From: a bacterium
Lineage (GTDB): Bacteria; Spirochaetota; JAHITG01
Direction of reading: 5' to 3'
DNA length: 7,443 bases
Assembly: GCA_028711675.1 (NCBI GenBank)
Contig: JAQTRT010000158.1
Location: 1-7,443 of the forward strand
How positions within the stretch are numbered: the first letter of the stretch is position 1; each line of letters opens with the position of its first letter. The notes beneath the pieces are model-generated. The model saw only the letters and a list, made by a program, of their open reading frames with translations. It did not search any database and was not told where the DNA came from. Below, one piece after another: positions 1-6,398 of the stretch. A program made the position numbers and the translations under genes.

Positions 1-2502
1 TTCAGCCTTCATCGGGTCTTCCGGTTTCCGTGTCCTGTTGTGATAGGATTCGATCTTGCCTGAGATCTGAAGAAGGTTGAAGATGGAAGCATCGAGGACC
101 GCGAACAATCTTTCAACATCGGCCTGCTGCCCTTGGTTCTGCATCTTCGACAGTTCGGAGCTCAGGGAATCCAGTTTGGAGACGATCTGTTTCTGGTTCC
201 TGACGGATTCCTTCTGGTTCTTTGAATGAAGGGCGTTCCTGGAGTTCTGGAAATTTTCATTGATCCCGGAGTTCTCCTGCTGCCTGTTGATCTGGTCCAT
301 GGCCTTTTCCAGGCCGTTTTTTTCGCCTTTCATCTCCTGCTGGAATTCCTCCATGGATTTTTTCAGGTCCTGATACTCCTTCCGGATCATATCCTGCGTG
401 TTCTTAAGCTGATCCTGGTCCGACCGCCGGTCCAGGGTCTTGTTCAGCAGTTCCTGCTGTTTTCGGGCCAGCTCATCAGCGGTCTTTTTAAAACCTTCCA
501 CCTTTTTCTGGTTCTTGACGGATTTCAGCATCTCCAGCGTTTTGTCCAGCCGTTTCAGTATTTCCTCCTGTGTCAGCTTCTGGCTAAGCATCTTCTTTTT
601 CATCTCTGACAGCTGGACGTTCTTCAGGACCTCGCTCAGTTTATCCATGGATTCCTTCATCTGTTTGTTCATCACTTCATTCAGCAGCTTATGGATGTCC
701 TCCATCTTTTTAATGACCTCGGTGGAATGGAGGTTCTTTTCCCGTACCTTCTCGGTCGTTTGTTTCAGTTTCTCATTGAGGGTCTCCAGGGATTTATTGA
801 TCCGGGACTGGTTCTCTTTCAGCTTTTCCAGCTGTTTCTTCTCTATATAGGAAAGATTTTCCTTGCTTTCCATGTCCTTGAGCATCTTGTCGGTTTCCTG
901 ATATTGTTCTTTCTGTTCGCGGATGAGCTGTTCCAGTGTCACGACATTCTTGGCGCTCTCTTTATCAGCTTGTTTATACATATCCTCCATGGTGGGGAAA
1001 CGGATATAATATTTTCTGCTGTTGACGGTATGGCTTTCCGGGGGAGTATAGCCGTCATAGACCCGGGCAAAGTACTCGATCACATCACCCGGGATGAAGG
1101 AGAGTTTGCCCAGGTCCCATACGGTAGTGTGCGTAAGGGAAGGCTGCCGGGGGATATTAAAATCGATCTCTTCCTGTCCGGTCTCTATGAGGGATTTATT
1201 AATTTTATAACATAGTTTTAATTGAGCCACGGCATAATCATCCCGGGCGGATATTTCCAGGGGAATGAGAAGGTCGTCTTGAAGGCTGATGTCCGTGCCT
1301 GGTTTGATGATCTCCACTTCAGGAGGATTATCCGGGTTCACTATGACCGAATACCGGACAGAGGCCGGGTCCGTGTTGTCGTTGATGTCCGTGATCTGGA
1401 TGTGGTACTTGCCCGACTGATCGAGCTGGAATCCTCCTGAGAATCTGTTCTCGGAAACAGCCAGCCTGATCCTTCTGCTGTTATAAAAAAGAACGGCTTC
1501 CTGGAGGTTGTTGTTCACGTCCCCGGAGATCTGAACCCTTGTTTTCTCTACAGCCTCGATGTTCCCGTTATCACTGATGGTCCTGGGTTTTAGCTGGGTA
1601 TAGGACGGATAGATATACGTGATCCTGAGGTTCCGGATGATGGGCAGCCTGATCATCCGGAGGGAATAAGAAGGGGTCCTGATCCCGATGTTGTCCCGCG
1701 TCTGGATGGTGAGGGCATGATACTGAAAACTGTTGTAAATAGGATTGGATGTGTGTTCATACATGCGGACCTGGTTCGTCCCGATGTTGGTGGTCTTCAG
1801 AAAATTAAAATCATCCCGGATGACCTTATGTTCCGGTGATTCCAGGACCAATACGGGTTTTTTAACCTGTCCGAAGGCATAGAGGATAAAACGGACTGTG
1901 GATCCTTCCAGGACCTTGATGTCCCGGGGCTGGAGTTCTGTCCGGACGATAACATGGGAGTATTTGATTCTGTATTCCGGATTAACGAACCTGTTCAGGC
2001 TTAACAGGAAATTAGCGGGTACCAGGAAATAATAGGAAAAAAGAAGGATAAGGGCGATCAAACATTGAAGGCCGGCAGCTTTGAGGTTAAAATAAGGCAG
2101 CAGGTCCTTCCACCGGACCTTCTTCAGGTTCTCGGTTGCTGTGCGGAACAGGTTGGAAAGGTAGAATCCGTCATACCGGCTATCGTGCCGCAGTTCATAT
2201 CCGCTGATGATGGTATCCTTGAAAGAGTAACGGTCTTCCATGATTTTCAGTATATTCTCCGGCCTGATCCCCTTCAGGCAGCGGATGGTCCGGACTATTA
2301 ACCGGACAGCAAGGATAGCAAAGAGGATGATGTTCAGCCAGCGGAAGAAAAGGTTGAAGTTCAATATATTATCGATCAGGGCAAAACCGGTGAACCACAG
2401 GCTGGCCAGGAATAAACCCCCGGCTGCGCTGAGGAATATCTGAAGGCAGAGATAAACGGAGTAGTGAAAATAAACTTTTAATTCAAAGGATTTGGTGTTC
2501 AC
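1..2502 (-). CDS. DUF4175-like membrane protein with long coiled coil (C-terminus beyond window)
   Basis: This is an open frame of 834 codons that runs off the left edge, read from a GTG at 2502-2500. Three hydrophobic segments lie at about residues 16-42, 53-72 and 144-168. A beta-rich extracytoplasmic-type region follows (about 180-500). It contains an NPDNPPEVEIIKP stretch near 389, an ARDDYAVAQLKL stretch near 419 and a DGYTPPESHTV...RFPTMEDMY segment near 483-509. These resemble the immunoglobulin-like part of DUF4175/TIGR02302-type proteins. From about 508 to 790 the protein is Lys/Glu/Gln/Met-rich coiled coil with no enzyme motif. DUF4175-type genes often sit near MoxR/DUF58/BatA-type genes in Bacteroidetes, but that context is not visible here. 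The molecular function is unknown, and a role in envelope complex assembly is only inference. An in-frame TGA at 2535-2533 limits the start. GTG is the only standard start codon downstream of it, and it fits a leaderless promoter exactly. Confidence 0.85.
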   Translation of the reverse strand, partial: MNTKSFELKVYFHYSVYLCLQIFLSAAGGLFLASLWFTGFALIDNILNFNLFFRWLNIILFAILAVRLIVRTIRCLKGIRPENILKIMEDRYSFKDTIISGYELRHDSRYDGFYLSNLFRTATENLKKVRWKDLLPYFNLKAAGLQCLIALILLFSYYFLVPANFLLSLNRFVNPEYRIKYSHVIVRTELQPRDIKVLEGSTVRFILYAFGQVKKPVLVLESPEHKVIRDDFNFLKTTNIGTNQVRMYEHTSNPIYNSFQYHALTIQTRDNIGIRTPSYSLRMIRLPIIRNLRITYIYPSYTQLKPRTISDNGNIEAVEKTRVQISGDVNNNLQEAVLFYNSRRIRLAVSENRFSGGFQLDQSGKYHIQITDINDNTDPASVRYSVIVNPDNPPEVEIIKPGTDISLQDDLLIPLEISARDDYAVAQLKLCYKINKSLIETGQEEIDFNIPRQPSLTHTTVWDLGKLSFIPGDVIEYFARVYDGYTPPESHTVNSRKYYIRFPTMEDMYKQADKESAKNVVTLEQLIREQKEQYQETDKMLKDMESKENLSYIEKKQLEKLKENQSRINKSLETLNEKLKQTTEKVREKNLHSTEVIKKMEDIHKLLNEVMNKQMKESMDKLSEVLKNVQLSEMKKKMLSQKLTQEEILKRLDKTLEMLKSVKNQKKVEGFKKTADELARKQQELLNKTLDRRSDQDQLKNTQDMIRKEYQDLKKSMEEFQQEMKGEKNGLEKAMDQINRQQENSGINENFQNSRNALHSKNQKESVRNQKQIVSKLDSLSSELSKMQNQGQQADVERLFAVLDASIFNLLQISGKIESYHNRTRKPEDPMKAE

Positions 2503-2508
2503 GTTAAA

Positions 2509-2536
2509 AATATAGATAATAAAATAGTTATGTCAA
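2509..2536 (-). promoter_or_regulatory. Sigma70-type promoter of the DUF4175-like gene, leaderless arrangement
   Basis: On the minus strand a perfect TTGACA (2536-2531) is followed by 16 nt and TATATT (2514-2509). Another 6 nt (TTTAAC) lead directly to the GTG start at 2502. A transcription start 6-7 nt after the -10 box would fall on the start codon. There is no purine-rich ribosome-binding site. The same geometry recurs at four other genes in the window, which supports both the promoter and the GTG start. Confidence 0.8.
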
Positions 2537-2589
2537 ATAAATAACAATAGAAACGCAGCCGGTTAATTTATTCCTTTCATCATCGCCGT

Positions 2590-2690
2590 AAGGGCATTAA
2601 AGGAGTAAAAAGGCGGTTAAAGTAATAAAGGATTAAAAGGCTGTAAAGGTTAAGATTTAAAAGATTTGTCTTTGCCTTTAAAACCTTTAC
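2590..2690. repeat. Degenerate AAAGG short-repeat cluster with inverted arms
   Basis: Within the 277-nt spacer between the two divergent genes, AAAGG recurs at 2599, 2609, 2627, 2636 and 2645. An AAAGT sits at 2619, so spacings are 8-10 nt. The complementary CCTTT appears at 2675 and 2684. The outermost pair makes a perfect 9-bp inverted repeat, GTAAAGGTT (2643-2651) with AACCTTTAC (2682-2690), around a 30-nt loop. A more regular relative of this array lies at 7184-7228. No gene is visible in the spacer. Because both flanking genes point away from it, a terminator role is unlikely. Confidence 0.55.
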
Positions 2691-2745
2691 TTCCGTTATA
2701 ACCTTTTCTGCATGTCCCGGCGGCGGAAATATAAAATAATTCCTT

Positions 2746-2773
2746 TTGACTTTATACTTGGTTTTTTTATAAT
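2746..2773 (+). promoter_or_regulatory. Sigma70-type promoter of the DUF167 gene, leaderless arrangement
   Basis: TTGACT (2746-2751), 16 nt, then a consensus TATAAT (2768-2773), then 6 nt (TTGCAT) to the ATG at 2780. The predicted transcription start coincides with the A of the start codon. This argues against the in-frame TTG at 2774, which would lie upstream of the transcript. Confidence 0.85.
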
Positions 2774-2779
2774 TTGCAT

Positions 2780-3004
2780 ATGGTCATTAAAATCAAGGTC
2801 ATCCCCAATGCTCCAAAAGATAAGATCGGGGACAGGATGGGCGAGTTCACCAAAGTATATATTACCGCGCCGCCCGTTGATAACAAGGCCAATCTGCATC
2901 TTGTCAGTTTTTTAAGCGGACAGTACAAGGTAAGCCGGAGCCGGATCAGGATCATCCGCGGGGAAAAGTCTCCGTACAAGACAGTGGAAGTCTCGGGGAT
3001 GTGA
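2780..3004 (+). CDS. DUF167 (YggU-family) small protein
   Basis: A 74-residue protein starting MVIKIKVIPNAP and ending in a TGA at 3002-3004. It carries the family hallmarks: an N-terminal KVIPNAPKDKI strand (residues 6-16), the signature APPVDNKAN (30-38), and a C-terminal RGEKSPYKTVEV strand (60-71) that matches the usual G-x-x-S-R-x-K-x-V pattern with Pro-Tyr in place of Arg-x. The length fits a single-domain family member. The family is widespread, small and cytosolic, and its biochemical role is not established. The gene has its own promoter and is convergent with the TPR gene, whose stop lies only 23 nt away. No clear terminator separates the two. The ATG at 2780 is preferred over a TTG six bases upstream because of the leaderless promoter and the usual family N-terminus. 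Confidence 0.9.
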   Translation: MVIKIKVIPNAPKDKIGDRMGEFTKVYITAPPVDNKANLHLVSFLSGQYKVSRSRIRIIRGEKSPYKTVEVSGM

Positions 3005-3027
3005 GGCAATCCGTTCCTTTCCGGGTT

Positions 3028-4353
3028 TCATTTGAAGATATCATATTTATAGACCGTAAGGCCTTTCTGCTTGGCCATGATCAGGGCGTTCTCCTCGAAA
3101 TAAGGGGCGATGACGACAACATACCGGGCTTTATTCCTCTTGGACCGGATGATGAAAGAATTCAGTTCTTCCAGGTCAATGGACTGGCTCTTCCGTGTGA
3201 TATGCACCAGAAAGAGGTTGAAGAGCTCGGTGTTCTTCTGTGATATGCAGATGTATTCCAGGTTCTTATCCTCTTCCATGATTTTCAATTTGATGATGTA
3301 AGCCATTTTTTCAAGCAGGTGCTCGCATTTTTTAATGAACTGGTCCAGCGGCATGGAAATGATGCTGCGTATGCTGCTGTCCTTGGCGATCCTTTCATAA
3401 AAAAAGAGTTTTTCCTTGACAGGCTGGAAGAAAGGGGCATAATCGCTGATCCGTTTCCATATTTCAATGGCGGTATCCAGATTGCCTTGGGCCTCATAGG
3501 CGCTTCCCAGAATATATTCAATATTAGCGATGAACTTGCTCTCTTTCTTTTTTATGTTCTTTAAGAATGTTTCCAGGGCATTGATGGTGGAATCATAATC
3601 TTTCAGATAGTAAAAGCACTGGCCCATGAAACTTTCCAGTTCTGACCGGTTCAGATATTCATCTTCCACGCTCTGGAAATACTTCAGGGCCTGGTCATAC
3701 TGCCGGGTAAAGAAATAAAGCTTGCCAAGCAGGAAATCGGAGTTGGGCGTCCGGAAGCCGCGCTCCATGGCCAGTTTCATCTTCCTTTCCGCGGCGGGGA
3801 ACGCCGAGTGATTGAAGTCGATGAGGGCATCCAGGTAGTATATCTCACCGTCATCGGTATCAAGCGATTTGACCTGCTTCAGGAGAAGGCCGGCTTCCTT
3901 GTAGCTTTTTTCCTGGATAGCCGTTTTAATGGCGTTCTTCACTGCTGGGAGGGAGAGGCTGTTGTGTTTTTTCAGGAGCATGAACTGGATCACGGCCTTG
4001 TTGAATTCCCCTGTTTTTTGGTACAGGTAAGCCAGGGTCTCCCTGACCTGGACTTCCGTGATGTCCTTTGTGAACTTATTGCTGTACAGTATGTCATACA
4101 GATACATCTGGGCCAGGATATACTGGGTTTTTTTTATGTACAGATTGGCCAGGATCCAGTTGGCCTGGGTATTGGTACGGTCGAAACTGACAATGAAAGA
4201 GAGGATCTTGATGGCTTCCGGTTCATTATCCTGTTCCAGCAGCCTGACGGCTGTCCTCAGCTTTTGCGGAATAGAGAAGAGGAAGAGGAGGTAGCGGATG
4301 TAAAATAACAGGATCAATGCGGTCAGGAATATCCCTATAATAAATATATACAT
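3028..4353 (-). CDS. Membrane-anchored TPR protein with C-terminal degenerate Mrr/REase-like domain
   Basis: A 441-residue protein. Residues 3-27 form one strongly hydrophobic helix followed by basic residues (IPQKLR), so the rest is probably cytoplasmic. Residues about 34-308 read as roughly seven TPR-like helical pairs. Examples are LGKLYFFTRQYDQALKYF near 209, FMGQCFYYLKDYDSTINAL near 242 and LGSAYEAQGNLDTAIEIW near 282. Residues about 336-441 resemble the Mrr-type restriction-endonuclease fold: an initial helix (LDQFIKKCEHLLEKMAYII), a strand FLVHITRK (381-388), and a closing ARYVVVIAPYFEENALIMAKQKGLTVY segment like the Mrr 'T-x-x-F-t-x-x-A' end. In Mrr enzymes the central strand carries Q/E-x-K. 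Here that position reads H384-I-T386, and no matching upstream Asp is evident, so it is probably non-catalytic. It is second in an operon, starting 8 nt after the upstream stop with no ribosome-binding site or promoter. The function is unknown. Confidence 0.85.
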   Translation of the reverse strand: MYIFIIGIFLTALILLFYIRYLLFLFSIPQKLRTAVRLLEQDNEPEAIKILSFIVSFDRTNTQANWILANLYIKKTQYILAQMYLYDILYSNKFTKDITEVQVRETLAYLYQKTGEFNKAVIQFMLLKKHNSLSLPAVKNAIKTAIQEKSYKEAGLLLKQVKSLDTDDGEIYYLDALIDFNHSAFPAAERKMKLAMERGFRTPNSDFLLGKLYFFTRQYDQALKYFQSVEDEYLNRSELESFMGQCFYYLKDYDSTINALETFLKNIKKKESKFIANIEYILGSAYEAQGNLDTAIEIWKRISDYAPFFQPVKEKLFFYERIAKDSSIRSIISMPLDQFIKKCEHLLEKMAYIIKLKIMEEDKNLEYICISQKNTELFNLFLVHITRKSQSIDLEELNSFIIRSKRNKARYVVVIAPYFEENALIMAKQKGLTVYKYDIFK

Positions 4354-4361
4354 ATTGGGTT

Positions 4362-5327
4362 TTATTTCAAGACGAGGATCTTCACTTCTTCCTTCATAGT
4401 CTTGAGCAGTTCCAGATTCTGGTTCAGCAGGGGTAAAAAGGTTTCGGAAATGTTGTTCTGTTCCGAGTTCAAATAGGATTCATCCAGATAGATATTAAGC
4501 ATTTTAGTCTTCAGGTCCACCTGCTGGTTAAGGATGAAGAACTGGTTCTGCTTGATGATGGTGAAGAAGCGTTCCGCGGCTTCCATGAACTCGTTCTGGC
4601 TCTTCGTCTCCAGAAGCTTCAGGTAGATATTCTTTTCCGGGCTCCGGCTCCAGGGTTCATAGTTCCGTGAATTCTCGGTAAAAAGGAAATTGATCTGTTT
4701 TCTCAGGAATTTCTGGTGGCCCGGGTCCGCTATCTTCAACAGATCCGGGAGATACAGCAGGATGAACCCGATGTGAAGATTGAACCGCCGGGCATGGTTG
4801 ATGATCTCCTGGGCTTTGACCAGGAATTCGTTGTATTCATAGATCTTATAGAGCTTGTGCACGCTGCTGACAAAATTTTCATAGGCCATGAAGAAGATAT
4901 TGGTGAAAATAATATGATAAAAGAAAAGAAATATTTTAGAGAGGGATATTGAGCTCAGGAGCAGAAGGAGCAGGACAGCGGAAAGGAAAGGCAGAGAATT
5001 GTCCTTGCTGATGCCGAGGAGAAGGAAGATGAGACCTATGATGAGGAGGGAATGGAGGAGGAATTCCAGGAATTCCATGATCCTTTTTTTATATGTCCGT
5101 TTTACGAATTTATCCTCCTGCCCCGATATCTTCCGGCAATATATCAAAGAATGAATAATGAAGATCGCGGGAGTAAGTATGCCCAGCAGAAGGGAGGTCT
5201 TCGGGCCGGGAAACCGGGAAAAGGGATGGCGGAATAAATAATGAAAGGTCAGCATGAATAAAAAACTAAGATAAAGATAATTGATCAGACCCAACAGGAG
5301 TCCGATTATGATATTTTTAAATTTCAT
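4362..5327 (-). CDS. Four-helix membrane protein with probable degenerate GGDEF-like domain
   Basis: A 321-residue protein with no recognised gene name. Hydrophobic helices lie at about residues 5-32, 44-64, 88-106 and 113-149, followed by a hydrophilic, presumably cytoplasmic part. Residues about 165-321 follow the layout of a GGDEF domain. YNEFLVKAQEIINHARRF and then HIGFILLYLPDLLKI resemble the family's first helix and 'llllDiDxFKxiN' strand. Further on, the position of R-Y-G-G-D-E-F is occupied by R228-SPEKN, followed by IYLKLLE and a helix FMEAAERFF as expected after that motif. The metal-binding Asp and the GG[D/E]EF residues are absent, so diguanylate cyclase activity is not expected. 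The fold assignment is by eye and moderately sure. It is the first gene of the operon with the TPR protein and has its own leaderless promoter. Confidence 0.82.
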   Translation of the reverse strand: MKFKNIIIGLLLGLINYLYLSFLFMLTFHYLFRHPFSRFPGPKTSLLLGILTPAIFIIHSLIYCRKISGQEDKFVKRTYKKRIMEFLEFLLHSLLIIGLIFLLLGISKDNSLPFLSAVLLLLLLSSISLSKIFLFFYHIIFTNIFFMAYENFVSSVHKLYKIYEYNEFLVKAQEIINHARRFNLHIGFILLYLPDLLKIADPGHQKFLRKQINFLFTENSRNYEPWSRSPEKNIYLKLLETKSQNEFMEAAERFFTIIKQNQFFILNQQVDLKTKMLNIYLDESYLNSEQNNISETFLPLLNQNLELLKTMKEEVKILVLK

Positions 5328-5333
5328 GCTTTC

Positions 5334-5361
5334 AATCTATCATTATATAAATTACTGTCAA
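5334..5361 (-). promoter_or_regulatory. Sigma70-type promoter of the membrane-protein/TPR operon, leaderless arrangement
   Basis: On the minus strand TTGACA (5361-5356), 16 nt, TAGATT (5339-5334), then 6 nt (GAAAGC) to the ATG at 5327. A second TATAAT-like word lies inside the spacer but is too close to the -35 box to pair with it. No ribosome-binding site is present between the -10 box and the start. The promoter should drive both 4362-5327 and 3028-4353. Confidence 0.8.
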
Positions 5362-5404
5362 TGAAAATCTGGCATGGGGTGATTATTGAACCAAATGTTT
5401 TCCC

Positions 5405-5467
5405 GTAGCCCCGTACCTTCAGGTACGGGGATTGTCATGACCGGCAGGTCTAAAGACCTGCCGCTAC
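5405..5467. repeat. REP/BIME-like double palindrome with GTAG feet
   Basis: Two hairpins face each other. The left is GTAG (5405-5408) directly followed by CCCCGTACCT (5409-5418), a TC loop and AGGTACGGGG (5421-5430). The right, read on the minus strand, is GTAG (5467-5464) directly followed by a 9-bp stem, CGGCAGGTC / GACCTGCCG (5442-5463), around a 4-nt loop. The outer GTAGC/GCTAC ends are themselves complementary. The 8-bp palindrome GTCATGAC (5434-5441) sits between the hairpins. A GTAG or GGAG tetranucleotide at the foot of a palindrome is the known signature of REP elements mobilised by RAYT (TnpA-REP) transposases, and two inverted REPs form a BIME. No RAYT gene is in the window. Neither hairpin has a downstream U-tract, so a terminator is unlikely. 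Confidence 0.7.
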
Positions 5468-5474
5468 AATATTA

Positions 5475-5484
5475 CCCCCCCCCC
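5475..5484. repeat. Homopolymeric C10 tract
   Basis: Ten consecutive C residues lie between the double palindrome and the coaX promoter, ending 21 nt upstream of the -35 box. Such tracts can vary in length by replication slippage or be misassembled. Its position outside the core promoter makes an effect on coaX possible but unproven. Confidence 0.6.
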
Positions 5485-5505
5485 TTATCTTCCCGATGAT
5501 TTTTA

Positions 5506-5533
5506 TTGATAATAGAATAAAAACAAATAGATT
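5506..5533 (+). promoter_or_regulatory. Sigma70-type promoter of coaX, leaderless arrangement
   Basis: TTGATA (5506-5511), 16 nt, TAGATT (5528-5533), then 6 nt (AAAGGC) to the ATG at 5540. AAAGG could be mistaken for a ribosome-binding site, but it ends only 1 nt before the start codon, too close to act as one. It would also lie upstream of the expected transcript. Confidence 0.75.
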
Positions 5534-5539
5534 AAAGGC

Positions 5540-6289
5540 ATGTTATTGGCAGTTGACATAGGCAATACTAATATCGTTGTGGGCTTGTTCAGCAAGGATA
5601 AGCTTATTCAGAAATGGCGTATCTCAACGGATATCAATAGGACCGAGGATGAATACAGCCTGGTCATCAGGAGTTTACTAAAAGATACCAGGATCGAGAA
5701 TGCCATTTTTTCCAGCGTCGTACCGGACCTGGATAATACGTTCAAGAAACTGATACAGAAGTATTATCGCATCACGCCTTTGATGGTCTGCTATAAGATG
5801 AACCTGGGTATCCGTATCAAATATTCCCGTCCCGAAGAGATCGGAGCGGACCGGCTGGTGAACGCCGCGGCCGTGGCGCAGGCCTATCCCCTGCCGGCTG
5901 TCATCATCGACTTCGGCACAGCCACCACGTTCTGCTATCTGGATAAGAAGAAACAGTATTATGGCGGTCTGATCCTGCCCGGTATCCCCTTGATGCTTAA
6001 AGCTCTTCACCTGGGTACGGCCAAGCTGCCCATGGTGGAGATCAAAGAAACGGATTTTATCATCGGTAAAAGCACGGTCGAGAGCATCCAGTCCGGCGTA
6101 TTCCACCAGACCGTAGGCGCGATCAATTACATCGTAGACCTGATCCGGAAGAAATACAGTAAAAAGGCAGGTGTTATCCTGACCGGCGGCCTGGGAAAGC
6201 TTTTTTGCGGCCATATCAAAGGACGTTCCATGATGGACCCTGACCTTACTTTAAACGGTCTTAATATCATCCACGGCCTGAACCGGTAA
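5540..6289 (+). CDS. coaX: Type III pantothenate kinase (CoaX)
   Basis: This cytosolic enzyme phosphorylates pantothenate with ATP to 4'-phosphopantothenate, the first committed step of coenzyme A synthesis. The 249-residue length is close to the usual 250-260. All family motifs are visible: the phosphate-binding DIGNTN at residues 6-11, SSVVP at 58-62, GADR at 102-105 with the catalytic Asp as D104, DFGTATT at 124-130, GGLILPGI at 142-149 and TGGLG at 215-219. It belongs to the ASKHA superfamily. Type III enzymes typically need a monovalent cation and are not inhibited by coenzyme A. The gene is not beside birA, a frequent partner elsewhere, and it forms its own short transcription unit. The following lipoprotein gene has a separate promoter. 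The start at 5540 is fixed by the motif spacing and by the promoter. Confidence 0.97.
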   Translation: MLLAVDIGNTNIVVGLFSKDKLIQKWRISTDINRTEDEYSLVIRSLLKDTRIENAIFSSVVPDLDNTFKKLIQKYYRITPLMVCYKMNLGIRIKYSRPEEIGADRLVNAAAVAQAYPLPAVIIDFGTATTFCYLDKKKQYYGGLILPGIPLMLKALHLGTAKLPMVEIKETDFIIGKSTVESIQSGVFHQTVGAINYIVDLIRKKYSKKAGVILTGGLGKLFCGHIKGRSMMDPDLTLNGLNIIHGLNR

Positions 6290-6305
6290 TGTCGTTCGAT
6301 CTGTT

Positions 6306-6328
6306 CTGCCGGATGAGGGCAGCTTTTA
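6306..6328 (+). terminator. Weak candidate terminator after coaX
   Basis: A 5-bp stem CTGCC (6306-6310) / GGCAG (6318-6322) with a 7-nt loop is followed by CTTTTA, 17 nt after the coaX stop. The stem is short and the T-run has only four bases, so this is tentative. A second imperfect hairpin, CGTTTC / GGAACG with a TCCGGA palindrome in its loop, lies just downstream. Confidence 0.25.
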
Positions 6329-6363
6329 TCGTTTCTCCGGAGCGGAACGGACCATTATTTCAT

Positions 6364-6391
6364 TTGACTAAAAAATAAATTATTATATTAT
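6364..6391 (+). promoter_or_regulatory. Sigma70-type promoter of the lipoprotein gene, leaderless arrangement
   Basis: TTGACT (6364-6369), 16 nt, TATTAT (6386-6391), then 7 nt to the ATG at 6399. Taking a 17-nt spacer instead gives ATTATT and 6 nt. An earlier in-frame ATG at 6393 lies 1 nt after the -10 box and so would be upstream of the transcript. The promoter therefore selects 6399. Confidence 0.72.
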
Positions 6392-6398
6392 TATGACA

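Noticed and set aside
226..1440. Plus-strand open frames of 72-174 codons across this region
   Set aside because: They are antisense to the continuous 834-codon DUF4175-like frame. Their Phe/Leu/Ser-rich translations are what the reverse of a coiled-coil gene gives, and no promoter precedes them.
2774..2779. TTG start extending the DUF167 protein by two residues
   Set aside because: It falls between the -10 box and the expected transcription start. ATG at 2780 matches the family N-terminus.
3808..4308. 166-codon plus-strand open frame over the TPR gene
   Set aside because: It is a shadow of the TPR coding frame, with no promoter of the local type and no family resemblance.
3028..4353. Active restriction or anti-phage nuclease
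   Set aside because: The Mrr-like segment lacks the Q/E-x-K residues, and no methylase, helicase or other defence gene is nearby.
5405..5467. Bidirectional terminator or riboswitch
   Set aside because: Both flanking genes point away from the element, no U-tract follows either stem, and the leaderless promoters leave no 5' UTR to hold a riboswitch.
5328..5539. Insertion sequence or MITE with terminal inverted repeats and target duplication
   Set aside because: Only the short GTAGC/GCTAC ends are complementary and no flanking direct duplication is evident. The REP/BIME reading explains the structure better.
5678..6214. 178-codon minus-strand open frame over coaX
   Set aside because: It lies entirely opposite a CoaX gene with all family motifs intact and has no recognisable domain.
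6393..6398. First ATG of the lipoprotein frame
   Set aside because: It lies 1 nt downstream of the -10 box and so is not expected in the mRNA. The signal peptide begins naturally at 6399.
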